The notes under the pieces are model-generated. The model was not told the DNA's origin, did not search any database, and was given only the letters and a program-made list of their open reading frames with translations. A DNA stretch of 64,000 bases from Turritopsis dohrnii (Eukaryota; Cnidaria; Hydrozoa; Anthoathecata; Oceaniidae). Positions 1 through 12,689 of the stretch are shown piece after piece (within the stretch, counting starts at the first letter, position 1; the number at the start of each line of letters is the position of its first letter). Made by a program: the position numbers and the translations under genes. The DNA is taken from assembly GCA_027922465.2 (NCBI GenBank), contig BQMF02000054.1, positions 1,054,001 through 1,118,000 of the forward strand, given 5' to 3'.

Positions 1-3000
1 TATATTTCTACAGTTGATAAATTGATTGAACCATCGTCACCACCGACAACATATAACAAGCCATCGACGGCAGCGACGCCAGCATTACGACGTGCTAACG
101 ACATATCTGCTACTAAAGTCCATTTATTGGTTTCTGGATTATAAAATTCGACACTTTTACGAACATGTGGGCCGTCATGACCACCGACAGCGTACAAGTA
201 ATCACCTAAACAAATCAGAACAATCATACTTAAACACGGAAAACACCAAAGAAATCGGATAAACATTCGGGGAAAATGGGATTCATTAACGAGGTCACTG
301 AAAAATATTTCTCACTCACATGACACATTGAGCCGATCGGAACTTGCAATCACGCCTCCAATGTCAAATTGGCTTTGAATCATTCAAGAGGGTCAAGAAG
401 GGACATGACGATGTACGGACTTACATGAAATCAGAATTGTAAAATGAATATATTAACAAGCATACCTAACACCCCAACTCCCGCTCCACTTCGCTTGACC
501 GTCATGTCGTTAACAAGCTGCCATTCATTCTGGACTGGATCGTATCTTTCAACCGAAGACAAACATTGTCGTGACGCTCCATCATAACCTCCGACGGCAT
601 AAAGGAATCCTTTTAAAACTCCGACACCGACAGAACTCCTCCTGACGCTCATATTGGATATCGGTTGCCACTCGTTGCAGCGTGAGTCGTACACCTACAA
701 GAAAGCTACACTCACTATCCGTTTGACACATCGATAGAATACAGAAAGGGAAAATTTGACTTGCTAGTAATAATAACTCCAATTCTTTTCTTCTACTGTA
801 TTTTCGTTTATTTTCAAACTTGCTAAAGCATGACGTTTCAGTTTAAATAAGTTACAATACCGCGTCAAATTACACAGTTTTGTAACTTATTTAAACTGAA
901 ACGTGTAAAAAAAAATATATATATATATAACAGTAGACGTGAGCATGGAGGGAGACTCCTCCGAAAGCTAGTCAATATATGGATTTGTGAAAGGATTTGT
1001 CGTCTTGTTTTCTTATCTGCTAAACTGTCCTGACTGGTGTCCGTTGTCATTTACTAAAACATAGATTGTGGGAAAATCCCTAAGTTACAATTTACGTTCA
1101 TTCATTCATCCTTCATTCATTCATTGCATCCTTATCATGCCCAGTAGCCATGTGACACGAAAATCTACCAATGCTCATTGACCTTTCAATATACTAAAAT
1201 ATAAAGACGTTATACCTCACACGTGTTCAAACCAGTCGTCCCGTCGAATCCACCAACAGAATACAACAAGCCGTTTAAAACAGCCGCTCCCAACGTACTT
1301 CGTCGTGCTTCCATTGACGCCACAGGTCGCCACTCATCTTTTTTCGGATCGTATGAGTCGACAGAACGCACACGTAACGCGCCGTTGAAACCGCCGACAG
1401 CATATATGACACCTTTCGATACTGACACGCCGGCACGACACCGACGCAAGTTCATATCGGCAGCACTATACCAACGTTCAGCTTGTATGTCGTAACACTC
1501 GACGCTACGAAAACAAGATTTTCTTTCACAACTAAATACATTTTGCCCTTCTTAACGCATGTTTTAAATTGATTTGTCGGAATACTTAAAACAGAATTCT
1601 AACTTTTCATTAGAGTGGTATTGCTTGTAGACCAATCACGTTCGTTGAAATTTCCAACAAGAGATTCCCTGCTAGAAACAGGAGATCCCTTGATGGAAAG
1701 AGAGGATTCCTTGATGAAAAAAGGAGATTCCTTGATGGAATAAAGAGATACCTTGATGGAAACATGATAGCCTCTATCTCAAAACAATTGATTTATTCAC
1801 AAAATAATAACATCAACAATTCGATACCTGCGAATTGCTTTCGGCGCTTGTCCTCCGACAACATAAAGTATTTTCGGTCGTCCTGGCGTACGACTTTTAG
1901 TCCTCGGGGTCTGCAGCAATAACCTTTGCGATCGTGGAAGCAAATGATACTTCATAGCTTCAATTAAATAGTCCTTACATGTCGAGCATTGTTTCATCAG
2001 AGCCTCGGTTTCAACTCGATCTACTAAATAATCACGCGAAAGGAGCGGCAATCGAACATGCTGGATAAGCTGCGGGAAGTAGTGATCGCGATGTTGTCTG
2101 TTGTAATACACCCACGCACGAACTGCTTCATATACCTACAGTGTAAAAAACACACATGACATCTCCATCATACATCTCCACAATACCATCACACGCGAGT
2201 CTTTACAATATGGTATTATTTAAAAGTGAAGTTTATTCTGATATGTCACACTCTACGTAAACTTCCAGTAAGCGCCCCCCTCGAATGAGCGCCCACCTTA
2301 GCAGTGAAGTTATTGAATGAGCCCCTCAACATGCACAAAACCTCAAAAATTAAATAAGCGCCTGTGTGTTTATTCCAGACATTAAAGGCTACAGTAGTCT
2401 GCAGATAAAGCGAAGAAAACCTGATGAAGATGTGATGTAGAAATATCGTTGCTATCCTGTACAAATACACAAGATTATATCTTTGAGAGAATACAATACC
2501 TTCTCCTCAGAGGACACAGTTAGCTGGTCGCTTGAAATGAAATCAATCACTTGCTTGGACTCCAGCTGCAGAAACTCCTCGCTTGCTACCACGTCTGTGA
2601 AATACTGTTCTATATATGATCGTGCCGCATTCACTAAGTCTTGACACATATGCAAGTCAGCAAATCTCATGATACCGAGACAATTGGTAGGATGCAATTG
2701 TGTCTTGAGAAACTCACAACAAGCATTTAGAACATCGTTTAACTGAAGCAACCCTGCTGCAGGTAATAGTGCCTATGAGAAGTCAAACATACTAGAAGAA
2801 AAAAATTCGGGTAAGGTACTTCTGATATGGTTGTTTTAAGAAAATAATCCAAGAATATTTGGAGGTGTGTAGGACCACTCCCTAACTCAAATTAGACTTT
2901 ATCAATTTTGTCTGTCAGTCATGATGGTATACCAACGTTGAACTGATCTGGCTCCTTATCTATATGTGAGTGATTTAACTTCACAATAGATAATATTTAT

Positions 3001-3780
3001 AATATTTATTTATTTATATACAAGGTTGCACTCCTTCATGGTATGAAAGGACTCGTTGTGTTAGTTACACAGATCCCACCTGGTTCGGAGTTTTCCTTCG
3101 AACTGGGTCTGTGTAACTAACACAACGAGCTGTTACCTTCCTTTCATTTATTTATATAATTGACAAAAAAAATTCAAAAATCATAAATAATGACCAATGA
3201 CATCAATTTCTGGATTCTTTCCTGTCACTGTGTGTGTGTACATTCATTCATTATTCATTCATTCTGACTCAAAGTAAATCCTATCACCTGAACATTCTCT
3301 TCTGTAATTTTAACTTCTGCTGTATAACAATATTCAATCAGCAATTCCAGTGCGTCAGCATCTACTTCTTTTAATATGACAATATTTTGTTTGCTTTCCG
3401 ACATTTCTCCAGTGAACATCGCATAAAAGTATGGACTGGCAGAAGCAAGTGCGACACGATGAGCTAAAATTTCAAGAAGTATATAAATCAAAAAAGATAA
3501 AACAGAACCCACTCACTTTCATTCCTCTGTCAATGGGAAAATTTTTCAATGCCATAACATCAACATATCTGTAACCGATATGCTACAACAAAATACATGT
3601 CTTACCTAAAATATCCTTGGTGCAGACACGCACAGTTACGTCACATAAGATTTTCTGTTGTCTCATAGTGTTTAGTATGTCGAAGGATTTTGTGTGGTGG
3701 TTAACATTTCGAAAAATAGGTAAGTTGAGTCCAACGCTTGACACTGCTACTAAACTATGTGACTCAGGATGCAATGCCAT
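1..3780 (-). CDS. KLHL2/KLHL3-like: KLHL2/3-like BTB-BACK-kelch protein (3' end beyond window)
   Basis: Adaptor of a Cullin-3 ubiquitin ligase: BTB binds CUL3, the kelch propeller recruits substrate (family knowledge; KLHL3 targets WNK kinases). Seven coding exons on the minus strand: 3780-3606, 3463-3288, 2772-2500, 2135-1828, 1504-1216, 694-466 and 205 to the window edge; all have AG/GT borders and phases agree throughout. Exons 1-2 encode BTB (ILCDVTVRVCTKDILAHRV), exons 3-4 BACK, exons 4-7 kelch blades with double-Gly motifs (YVVGGQAP, YAVGGFNG, YSVGGFDG, YAVGGYDGASRQ, YAVGGHDG, YVVGGDDGS). The blades GYDGASRQCLSSVE and GGHDGPHVRKSVE closely resemble KLHL2/KLHL3 and fly Kelch. About 551 residues are visible; the family is about 590, so roughly the last blade lies outside. 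The start is the ATG at 3778-3780. Confidence 0.93.
833..904. repeat. Perfect 25-bp inverted repeat (foldback)
   Basis: Arms 833-857 and 880-904 are exact reverse complements around a 22-bp loop, in the KLHL intron between the exons at 694 and 1216. Probably a small foldback/MITE remnant; it encodes nothing. Confidence 0.8.
1661..1762. repeat. Imperfect tandem repeat, about 21 bp x 5
   Basis: Units resembling GAGATTCCTTGATGGAAA recur at about 1661, 1682, 1702, 1724 and 1745 inside a KLHL intron. The units have diverged from each other. Confidence 0.75.
3017..3150. repeat. Long palindromic foldback element
   Basis: Arms 3052-3077 and 3100-3127 share CTCGTTGTGTTAGTTACACA in inverted orientation, and the stem extends with small bulges towards the centre (GGTTCGGA against TCCTTCGAAC). 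Shorter flanking inverted pieces (ATGAAAGG near 3043, CCTTTCAT near 3141) extend it outward. It lies in the KLHL intron between exons 2 and 3 and has no coding capacity. Confidence 0.75.
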
Positions 3781-3784
3781 TGCA

Positions 3785-4570
3785 GCTCAAACTAGAACAT
3801 AATCATGTAGAATTTCAGAATATTCCTTGGAAAATCTTTACACAAAGTCTTAAGAGAGATTGATTGGACAATCACTAAAGAAAAATCTATCATAGATGAC
3901 TATTAGTAGCAAAATGTTGCCATCTCCTTCTGGCTCCCAAATAAAAGATGCTCTGATAAACAAGTCCAAAGTCAGAAAATTCAGCCTTACAGGGACCCCA
4001 AGGTCTATTAAATTTTTCAAATTATACTGTTTATCTTAAAAAAAAAAATGAAGTAGTAATCTTGTTTCAAACATTTTTAGGTCGTTATAAATTTTTTTTC
4101 TGGATGCTTAAAATGTTTTTCATTCTTCAAACTTTTGCGACGTTGATTTGCGTAGCATTGAAATATGCTGTTTATATATAGAAAATACAACACTCACTTT
4201 CACTGAGAAATTTTCAAAATAAAAGTCAACTTGTAACTTATTATTTTGCACTGAAGATGGTTGTACCGAAAAGCTTATGCTAAAAAAAAAAGATTTTACA
4301 CTTTTAACTTGTAACTATCAGTTTTTATACATAAAAACCAAGAGATTCACAATGTACAAAAAGTGAAAGATAATAAAAAATGACAAAACCTGTTATTAAG
4401 AAAGTAAATTAGTATTCTGTGTAATAGACTGATAATCTGATGTAAGTGTTTCTACCCACTGTGTGGTTATCTCCCTCATCCATGTATAAATCTTCACTAG
4501 TAATTTCATTATTTTTAAAGACTAAACGAAACAAGTGTTGTTGAAGCAGAGAACTGCGCTATAGAAATGA
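3785..4570. other. Upstream flank of KLHL gene; no gene seen
   Basis: This AT-rich stretch lies upstream of the KLHL start and would hold its promoter and 5' UTR, but I recognise no convincing core promoter element. It contains a short motif at 4249-4280 (CTGAAGATGG, short loop, ACCGAAAAGCTT) that recurs elsewhere in the window; see findings. Confidence 0.5.
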
Positions 4571-4574
4571 TTAC

Positions 4575-5612
4575 GGAATATCAACCCCACGCTTTTAGAT
4601 GGTATTCAGAATCGTATCTGTAATGCTATTGGTGATAAACTTGCAAGTAAACTTATCACACTCTCCAATCACAGATCTGTGGCGTCTCTTTGCCTCTTTT
4701 ATAAATACTTCTATGGAAAATGTTCAACTGAGCTCTCTTCTCTCATACCTGCATCAAAAACATTTAAGCAAAACGCAAAATCTAATTGTATCACATTGTC
4801 AACATCCCAAAGTCAACTAAAACTTTTCGCCAACAAAGTTTCATTCCTCGCTCCTCCACTCTCTGGAATTCTTTACCACAGTCTGTTTTTCCTTCTCATT
4901 ATAATCTTCAACACTTAAAGGGCAATTTACACCGTACAATTTTTGTCGTATGATTTTTGCCGTACACATTTGATGTATGATGTTTTTTTAAAAGACGCGT
5001 GTGTTTACACGTTACGACACTCAGAAGAGAGAAATGATTTTTAATGAATAAAATGGAGAGTTATGAAGCTGTGCTGTGCGATATCAAAATATCCGCATTT
5101 TTTAAATTGAAGATAACACAAAAGCAAAGAAGAAACGTAAAACACCTTCAGAGTGGACCAACTAGTGGTTGAAAAGAAGAGATTTAAAAGGTCTCTATAC
5201 TAATTTTGAACTTCGAAATAAAGAAGTTGCCATATATGCCAATTATTTGAGAATGAGACCAGAAGATGTCGATTTTTTCCTCTCCCTAATTCAAAAAGAT
5301 ATTGCCAAAAAGGATAGAGATAAACATATTTTGTCTTTTTCTCTTTTCCCTCACTTGAAGCATTGTCTGCTTCGATATGATTGGTTAATTTTCGTACGAT
5401 GTCGTATGAAAGTTAAACATGTTTAACTTTTTTGTTGTGCACGACACCATAATACGACACATTTTCGTACGATTTTTTATGCTTACACAGTGCGATACGA
5501 CCTGTACGACAAAAATCGTATGAAAAATCGTACCGTGTAAATTGCCCTTAATATAAATGCAATGTTCATCGTCACCTTTCTTCCTTGTACCTCAATACAC
5601 ATTAGTGGTTTT
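4575..5612 (+). pseudogene. Degraded LINE reverse-transcriptase C-terminal tail, split by an insertion
   Basis: The frame around 4679-4915 reads SVASLCLFYKYFYGKCSTEL and then SHYNLQHLK, and after the insertion at 4919-5548 the text resumes as YKCNVHRHLSSLYLNTH and a stop. This is the typical C-terminal end of a CR1/L2-type LINE ORF2 in invertebrate genomes. The pieces are in different frames and only the tail survives, so it is a 5'-truncated dead copy. Confidence 0.6.
4919..5548 (+). mobile_element. PIF/Harbinger deletion derivative
   Basis: The 630-bp element starts AGGGCAATTTACACCGTAC and its end reads, inverted, AGGGCAATTTACACGGTAC. It is flanked by TAA on both sides (4916-4918, 5549-5551), the trinucleotide target duplication of PIF/Harbinger elements. 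An internal ORF at 5169-5426 includes FELRNKEVAIYANYLRMRPE and DFFLSLIQKDIAKKD, resembling the N-terminal part of Harbinger transposases upstream of the DDE core; the catalytic region is missing. A nonautonomous derivative, inserted into the LINE tail. Confidence 0.8.
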
Positions 5613-5624
5613 AAACCTTGTATT

Positions 5625-7915
5625 GAGCGTTACAGTATATACAAAACTTCCTAATTCAAGCATGTTGTCTGGAAACTACCATCATGTTCAGTTATAAATT
5701 TTAAATCTAAAGGTGAATCTTGACTAGGCGGAAAATGTGGTAGTGTGCAAATGTTTCTGCCTTCGAACGATGTTGCTAAGGAAATTTAGATTGGATGAAA
5801 AGTACAAACCATGTCTGCAAAGACATTTTCTACCTAGTGGAGATTCACCTTAAAAGAATTAAATGACAGTAGGATGGAGAGTTTATCAATATAATGTGCA
5901 CAAAATTACTTTGATGATTTTTTAGATTACAACAGGTGGCATATTAATAAAATATATACAGTTGATCTATTTTACAAAAGATAAATGTTTTGTATATATA
6001 ACTAGTAACCCAGATAAACTTTTTTTACCGAGTTTAGCTTTGAAAAAGATGTGTCAAATTCGCCTTTCCAGTATGTGAACCCGTGACGAAAATTTCAATT
6101 TGGAAATTGGAAACAGAAAATATACCTCATGTTGTAAAGCATTAAAAACTGATCAAATAAATGTATTATGGGATCGTTTGGCTACGATCAACTGTTAACG
6201 AGATATCCCCCGTGATCATAAAAAAACCTGACGTCACGCCACGTGCAACTATATAATAATCATAAAAAAACGCTCTCTCCTATACGTGGTTTTACGCGCA
6301 ACTAAGACGTTGACCGTAGTTTAAAACTTCTCTAAAATAAAAGTGGTATGCACACTCGCTAGTACATAAAGATTTATTTCATCAATCTCTGTACATCATA
6401 AACATTCCCAATTTGCAGAAATGAAAACTTTGGCACCCACAGATTCATGTCGCAACATAAACGTGATACTTGGTTGGCTATTTAAATCGTTTACTTGGTA
6501 GACAAAATCATCTTCTACATTCCCAACATATATACTCATTCATCATTTGATTAAGCTCGTTTTTATTTCGTGGTTTTAATAGGTCATATCGTTGTGATAA
6601 GACACATATACTTCCTACTACTTATAATGCAGGTCGTTACTCAAGTGATTATGTCACAAATTTAGCTAACATTATTTTTGCTGCCTACTTATATACTTTC
6701 CCTATAGGAGAGCTGACAACAACAGTATCACGGAAATGGTCAAGCATCGGGCATATTATGTTGGATGAGAACTTACATATTAGGGGGGAGAGAAGTGCAA
6801 TAGCGCCGAAAACCACCTATATACTTACTGTACACACCGCACACACACCTCTTCTTTTGGTATTTTCATAAAAACGTCCAATAAAGCAAAAAGTTGTACC
6901 TTTCGTGCTATACGACGTGTAAGGTTTAAAGAAGTGAAATGTTTTCAATTCCTTTACTTCTATGTCGTAAAGTTTGTTTTCTCCAAAAGTGTTCTGGTCA
7001 TTATTCATTTAAGGAAGTTTGGAGTTGGGCAGCCGCCATGTTTGCATAATGTAATCACAGAAGTTCTTGTCACCCGATACAGATTGAAAATATTCAATGA
7101 GATCGAGAAAAGATGTCGCATATATATACTAATGTCATTGCTCATATATCTCATATATGATACACGTGTAGTGATATATCTCAATCACATCGCGAGTCTG
7201 CGTCTTACATAAATGGTAGAAGGGTTATTACAGCGCGCAGTGACAGTGAGGCGGGAAACTAGCTTAACTTCTAAAGGTAAATAAGTATGACATACGAAAT
7301 TTCTTTTCTTATTATAAGCTCTCTAGTTAACTTCAGTTGAATATTTTTTAAAAAAGATGGATTATTATTGTGTTGATGGATGCAATGATGGATGATAGGA
7401 TGCCAAGCTAGATTGATTCATCATTGTCATATTGTCCTATGAAACTTTTTGTTTGATGAAAGATAATGCATTAATAATTGTGTTTGTGTTGCTGCTAAAT
7501 CTAGAGTGAACCTACCAGTGTATGTGGTGTGGGAAATTTTGGATTGAAATTATAAGGTTTCTTTTCTGCCTTTCCCTGAATGCAAAAAAAGTATTATATA
7601 CATAAAATAATACTGCTGGCCAGCAAAAATTTACTTCTCCATTATTCCCTGAATCGTCCTACCCTAAAACAACACACACAAACCTTCAAGTTTTTTTTTA
7701 AACTATATGAAATTAGGTATATATATACCACTTTTAGCAAGTTTTTAAATACGATGGATAGGAAAGCATTATAAGTTATACAACTTTACAACATCCAACC
7801 ATGGTAGTTAAAAGTTATTGTTAGCTTTACATCATGGGACTACTTTTCATTAAACAACATCTTAAGTATTACATATATATACACAATCAGTTTTAGCAAG
7901 TGATACATATTAAAA
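5625..7915. other. Gene-poor AT-rich stretch
   Basis: I see no supported coding exon, RNA gene or complete transposon here. The short ORFs (for example 6934-7212) have no recognisable motif. The stretch just before 7922 should contain the promoter of the KDZ-family gene, but no diagnostic element stands out. No inverted copy of any part of it was found near the right end of the KDZ or HMG genes. Confidence 0.4.
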
Positions 7916-7921
7916 CACATC

Positions 7922-10900
7922 ATGAATCCAAAACGTTCTACAATAAAAGGAGTTCGTATGCTCCCTAAAAGGCACAAAAAGGTTTTATTGCTTGGCGAGA
8001 CAAAATTAAAGACAAGAACCTTGAAATCTGAGAAGAATGTCTCTTCTGCAATGCAGTCTTCTGGTGATGTTGATCTGGATGATGACGGTGAATGGGAAGA
8101 TATTGATGTAAACGAAGAGATGACTTCTACAAGGAACTTGAAGCGAAAGCTTGTTCCTTACGAAGTAAAAGCCAGCCGAGGTGTCGAAAATTGGACAAAA
8201 CTAAGGGAAAGAGCTTTCCTCATCAAAATCTTGACAGCACATCCACAATTCATATCTCCTCAACAGGAAATGTGTGATACATGCTCTAGTTTGTTGGAAA
8301 TAGGTGATATCATTCAATGCCCTGACTGTAAATTCTCCATTCAATGCAAAGAATGCTTTAACATCACACATAAAAGGCTGCTTCATAAACCACAGTATTG
8401 GGATAATCAGGTTAGTACAAAACTTTCTTGGTATATATAAGAGTTTTTTGTTCTGCCTCATGTTTAAATTTAAGCAATCTAGCCTTGTCTTATGCTTATA
8501 ATTACATTATGCTTTATCAGATTTATTTAACTTGGTTTGTATGTGTATGAAATAGTCTGTAAACAAAAAAGTTTGTTGGTCTGGTGTACTGCATTGCTTC
8601 AATGAAATATATTCACAAAACAGTTTGGAAAATTAGTGTACAATATTCTTGAAATCAACAGATGATAAATATATCAGATAATTTTGCACAATGATATTTA
8701 AATGAGGTTTTGTCCTGTAAGTGATATAAATCATATTGATTATTAGGTATGTATTCAGTTATTTTATCACAGTTTAATGGTTTAATGAGAATCGTTATAT
8801 AGGCTGGTTATTTCAAAACATACGTTGGTGAACCAATTGTACTTCAACAGAGATGCAATTGTAGCTCCATCATCAAAAAGGATATCATAATATTTGATGA
8901 AAGTGGTTAGTGTGAGAGTCTTTCTTTACTTTTAGACCTACAATAATTCTATTATGCGATCAGTTTCTTCTTGTTTCTTCTCGTGCAACACTGCATACTA
9001 TGTTCCTTTATGACTTTTTTTATCTATTAAGACTGGTACAGGTACAGACAGACTATATAACATGACACAACTGTGACATAAAGGTTTGGAGTTTTTTTGT
9101 ATATAATATTCAAAATACATTGACATTAATGCTATGAAAATTTAGTGTTTTTTATTGATAATTACTGATACTATATATTCACTGTATTTTTTGAAGCAAT
9201 TCATGCACTAGTCACTCTTGATTTGATAAGAACACACAAATTCTGTACAGGAAGGCAGCATCAGTGTTTAGTTTGTGAGTGTACATGTACTCCAAACTTT
9301 ATTGACCTCCTTATTGGTAAGAACTTTTGGCCAAGTTCTCCTTTGCAACCAACTGCAGTATTTAGTTTTGAGTTGATGGACTTGATGGAATCTTTGTATC
9401 TTGATGGAAATGTGGCAGTTAAATCCTTTTGTAAAGCCATGTTTAATAAATATTCTGGTTTTCATTATTTACAGGTATGATCTCTACATGCCTTGAAATT
9501 AAAAGCCTATAAAACTATTAGAAAAATCACTTAGATAACTTTTGATTTAGCCTGATGCCACTTACAAACTTTTAACTGGAGAATGTTTTATGAGCTACTT
9601 GCTGTATAAACATGATACAAGAACATTAAAACCTAAATTTCCCTTCCTGCCTGATGGCTCTGTTTGCCCAGCATGTCCTAAGGTAATTATAAAAGCATGC
9701 ATTCTTTTCATTATGTATGATCAATATGTATGATGCACTTATTTGATGAAACTGGAGTAGAAAGTCGGCCACTATAATATGTCAATGATTCTGTGTAGGA
9801 ATCAGGTACTGTGGTTTTATCAGTTGATGCTTTGTTTGGTCTTGTTAGAAAGTTTTCTTCTGGGAAAAGTACATTTGATCCTGTTTTAAAAGATGTATAC
9901 TTTGTGGATCAAAAAGTGGTGGATCAATTTGTTACAGAGTACAATGGAAAAGTCACTTCAAAGGAAACCCAGGTTGAAATAATAAAATAAAATGTTCAAT
10001 CATATTACACTATCATCATTATGTTATACTGTCACTATCAAAAAATAATGACAGATGTATTTTGTAAAAGCAAATAATATAGTTTCACTGTTGTGCAATA
10101 CAACAAGTAGAAAATGTGTATTTTTTCTGATTAATATTACAGACATGCAGCAATTTTAAGGCCGGAAGCACATTACGTTCAAAGAAAATGAATTCAAAAC
10201 TAGATGAAACTGGTATTTTTGGTTGCTCATGTCGTCATGAAATTCCTAGAAAATTCTTTAATTTGAAGAAAGGGGAAAGGTGATGAAGATCATTATTTTC
10301 TATTGTGAAATAAGTTTTTATAATGCTGGACTTATTACTATTCTGTCAATTTGAATTTAGTCTTGCCAATGCAGTTTTCTTGATTCAAGAAATATTGAAA
10401 GAAACCAAATCCTGTGTCAAAGTGATTGTGATGTATGATATCGCATGTGTTTTAATAAAACATCTCGAGGTATGCTCCTTGAGGTTTGGACCTTAATGTA
10501 CACTTCGTTATAACGGACTAATTTATACAAGCGTGTGCACAGACGATTGTGTAATCATATTTTAACAAAATCTATTAGAAAAGAAACAGTGCCGTTCTGA
10601 AAGAAAATGTTTCGTTTTGCATTCCTTCCTTTCATGTTTATGGGCATAAGTCAAGTTGCCAGGTAAGAGCCCATTATCAAAACTTCAGTTATTCATGGCT
10701 CTGTTTGGTTTTTTAGTCTGTTTTATTTCACGGTATTCCATAGCTGAACTTCTCTCCAAAATCGACAGTTGGTGTAGGATTATCAGATGGAGAAGTTATG
10801 GAAAGGCAATGGTCTGCAAACAGGAGATTCTGTCGTATAACTAAAGAGCAAACTCCAAGTCACCGATCAGACACTCTTACTTTAGCCATGTTGCATTACG

Positions 10901-12684
10901 CAAAGAACTCAGTCCAAGTATTAGGTGAAAGTTCTGCTCTAATTATTGAAAGTTCTATTCTACCATTTGTTAAGAATTGATGTCAATACAATTACTGAGC
11001 AGGTCGTCGATTGTGTGGGAGGATGGAAAAAGCTAAGAAGTTAACTGAAGAATCAGAAAATGAATTGTCTAACACTTTAGCTTCTTTACGAGGTTATTTG
11101 AATAAGTCTATATAATCACTTTCCTTGTAAAATGTTTTTAAATTTTCTCCCAAATCAATTTTGTCCTTTTTGCATAGTAATCGATAGGTCTGTTATTAAG
11201 CAGTGGATTTCAGCGGAACGAGAAACGGAAGAATGCGCATCAAATAAAGTAATAAAAGGTATATAGTCGAGGTGGAAAATTACAAACCTCTGCTAATATA
11301 AGACCATGAGACCAGACATTTATTGTTAAGAAAAACACCATCTTCTTTTCATAACTTATTTGCTATATTTTAGATAACGACCTAGCTCTATACACCATCC
11401 AGTTAAATGAATTACATTTAAAACGGTAGTTGTATACGCTTAACCTTAGCATTCGTTATTTCATTTATTTCTTATCTTGATGTGATTTTTCCTCTTCTCT
11501 TTTCCAGAAAGTTCGTAATGTCGGACACAAATGTGACTGAAGACGACCTGCACGAGTTGAAGAGGTTTGGGGCTGTGCAAATTCCTGAACCTTTTTTATT
11601 ATGCTAAGGAAATAAAACCAAAAGTCACACACAAAAATTATATATTAAAGTTAAATAGTTAATTATCAATTGTCAAAGCATACTTCTTATCATAGCTTTT
11701 ATTCTATGTTTACATTGTTTACATTATATGTTTACATTGATCATACTTAGACTCGAGCAAGATGTTGCAAAGAAAGAAAAAAAACTGAAGATTACACAAC
11801 GATGGAACGCTGAATCGGAACAATTTAGGAATGCTTTGATGACACTATATGATAACAAAAGAAAAGAGTGCCTTAAGCAACTTCAAGGGTTATCATTTCA
11901 GCGATTTCTCTTGAGTAATTTAAAGAAACGTTATGCAGGTTGGTAATATGGTTTTAATATGACTGAAGAGTTTATATAACCATGTCAGATAATAACTGGT
12001 TTTCACTAGATGGACAAAAGATTGCAATCAAGTTGGGAAAGCAAATATCGAAAAATAACAAGCTAATAAATGCTTCTCTCAACAAATATAATTCATTTTC
12101 GGAAATATGTGGCAGTGTGGAGTTGAAGAATACGCTTCAATGGACAGACATAGAAACTGTTAGTCATTCCATTAGTTTTCTGTGTAACTGGTGGAATTAT
12201 GAACTTATTCAGTATTAAATATTAATCTTATTTTAACTTTCTGCTTATTTAGGATGGAGGGGTGTGGGTGAATGGACAGGATTCGATACCACTAGTTATG
12301 AGACGAAAGTGTATCGATCTGTTTCATTTAAATTGCAGGGCGAAAGAAGAAACTGCAATGGTTGAGAAAGAAATGAAAACATACCTACTTTCTATTTCTC
12401 GTAATGTAAATCTATTAACTGAAACTTTGAACAATTTGCTTCTTGAACCTAATGACATAGATAAAGGTTTGATAGCGATGGTCAGAGAGCGCGTAGCAGA
12501 GGAGAAATGTAAATTGGGGCAGTTGCATGTCTTGTTTTCAAAACATATTCCAGTTACTGTTACGCCAGAGCTTGCTGAAGGGTTTTTGGATCCAACTGAT
12601 GATGGTGGCTATCTTAGTACAGACAGTGAAGGGGAAGAAGAAGATGAGGACATAGATTTACAAGTAACCGTGGACTTATGTTAA
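7922..12684 (+). CDS. KDZ-family transposase-like protein with CxC2-like zinc cluster, 16 exons
   Basis: Exons: 7922-8410, 8803-8905, 9197-9474, 9551-9682, 9799-9972, 10143-10279, 10361-10469, 10579-10662, 10744-10924, 11003-11092, 11178-11258, 11374-11425, 11508-11564, 11751-11938, 12010-12158, 12253-12684. All junctions are GT-AG with matching phases and no internal stop, giving 911 aa. Residues 118-150 hold three CxxC pairs and a His (CDTC, CPDC, CKEC), as in the CxC2 cluster of Kyakuja-Dileera-Zisupton transposases. KDZ core motifs follow: SVDALFGLVRK (D344), MYDIACVLIKHLE (D464), IPSFHVYGHKSSCQ, and GLSDGEVMERQWS (E519), so the presumed catalytic D-D-E residues are kept. The C-terminal part (KKLKITQRWN, DGQKIAIKLGKQI) fits the family tail and ends in an acidic stretch. 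No TIRs or target duplication were found: it is either a domesticated gene or an intron-bearing transposase whose ends I missed. Exon 9/10 and 11/12 borders were chosen partly by phase. Confidence 0.85.
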
Positions 12685-12688
12685 TAAA
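12683..12688 (+). terminator. Polyadenylation signal overlapping the KDZ stop codon
   Basis: AATAAA begins on the second base of the TAA stop at 12682-12684, so the 3' UTR would be only tens of bases long if this signal is used. No better signal lies in the next 100 bases. Confidence 0.5.
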
Positions 12689-12689
12689 C

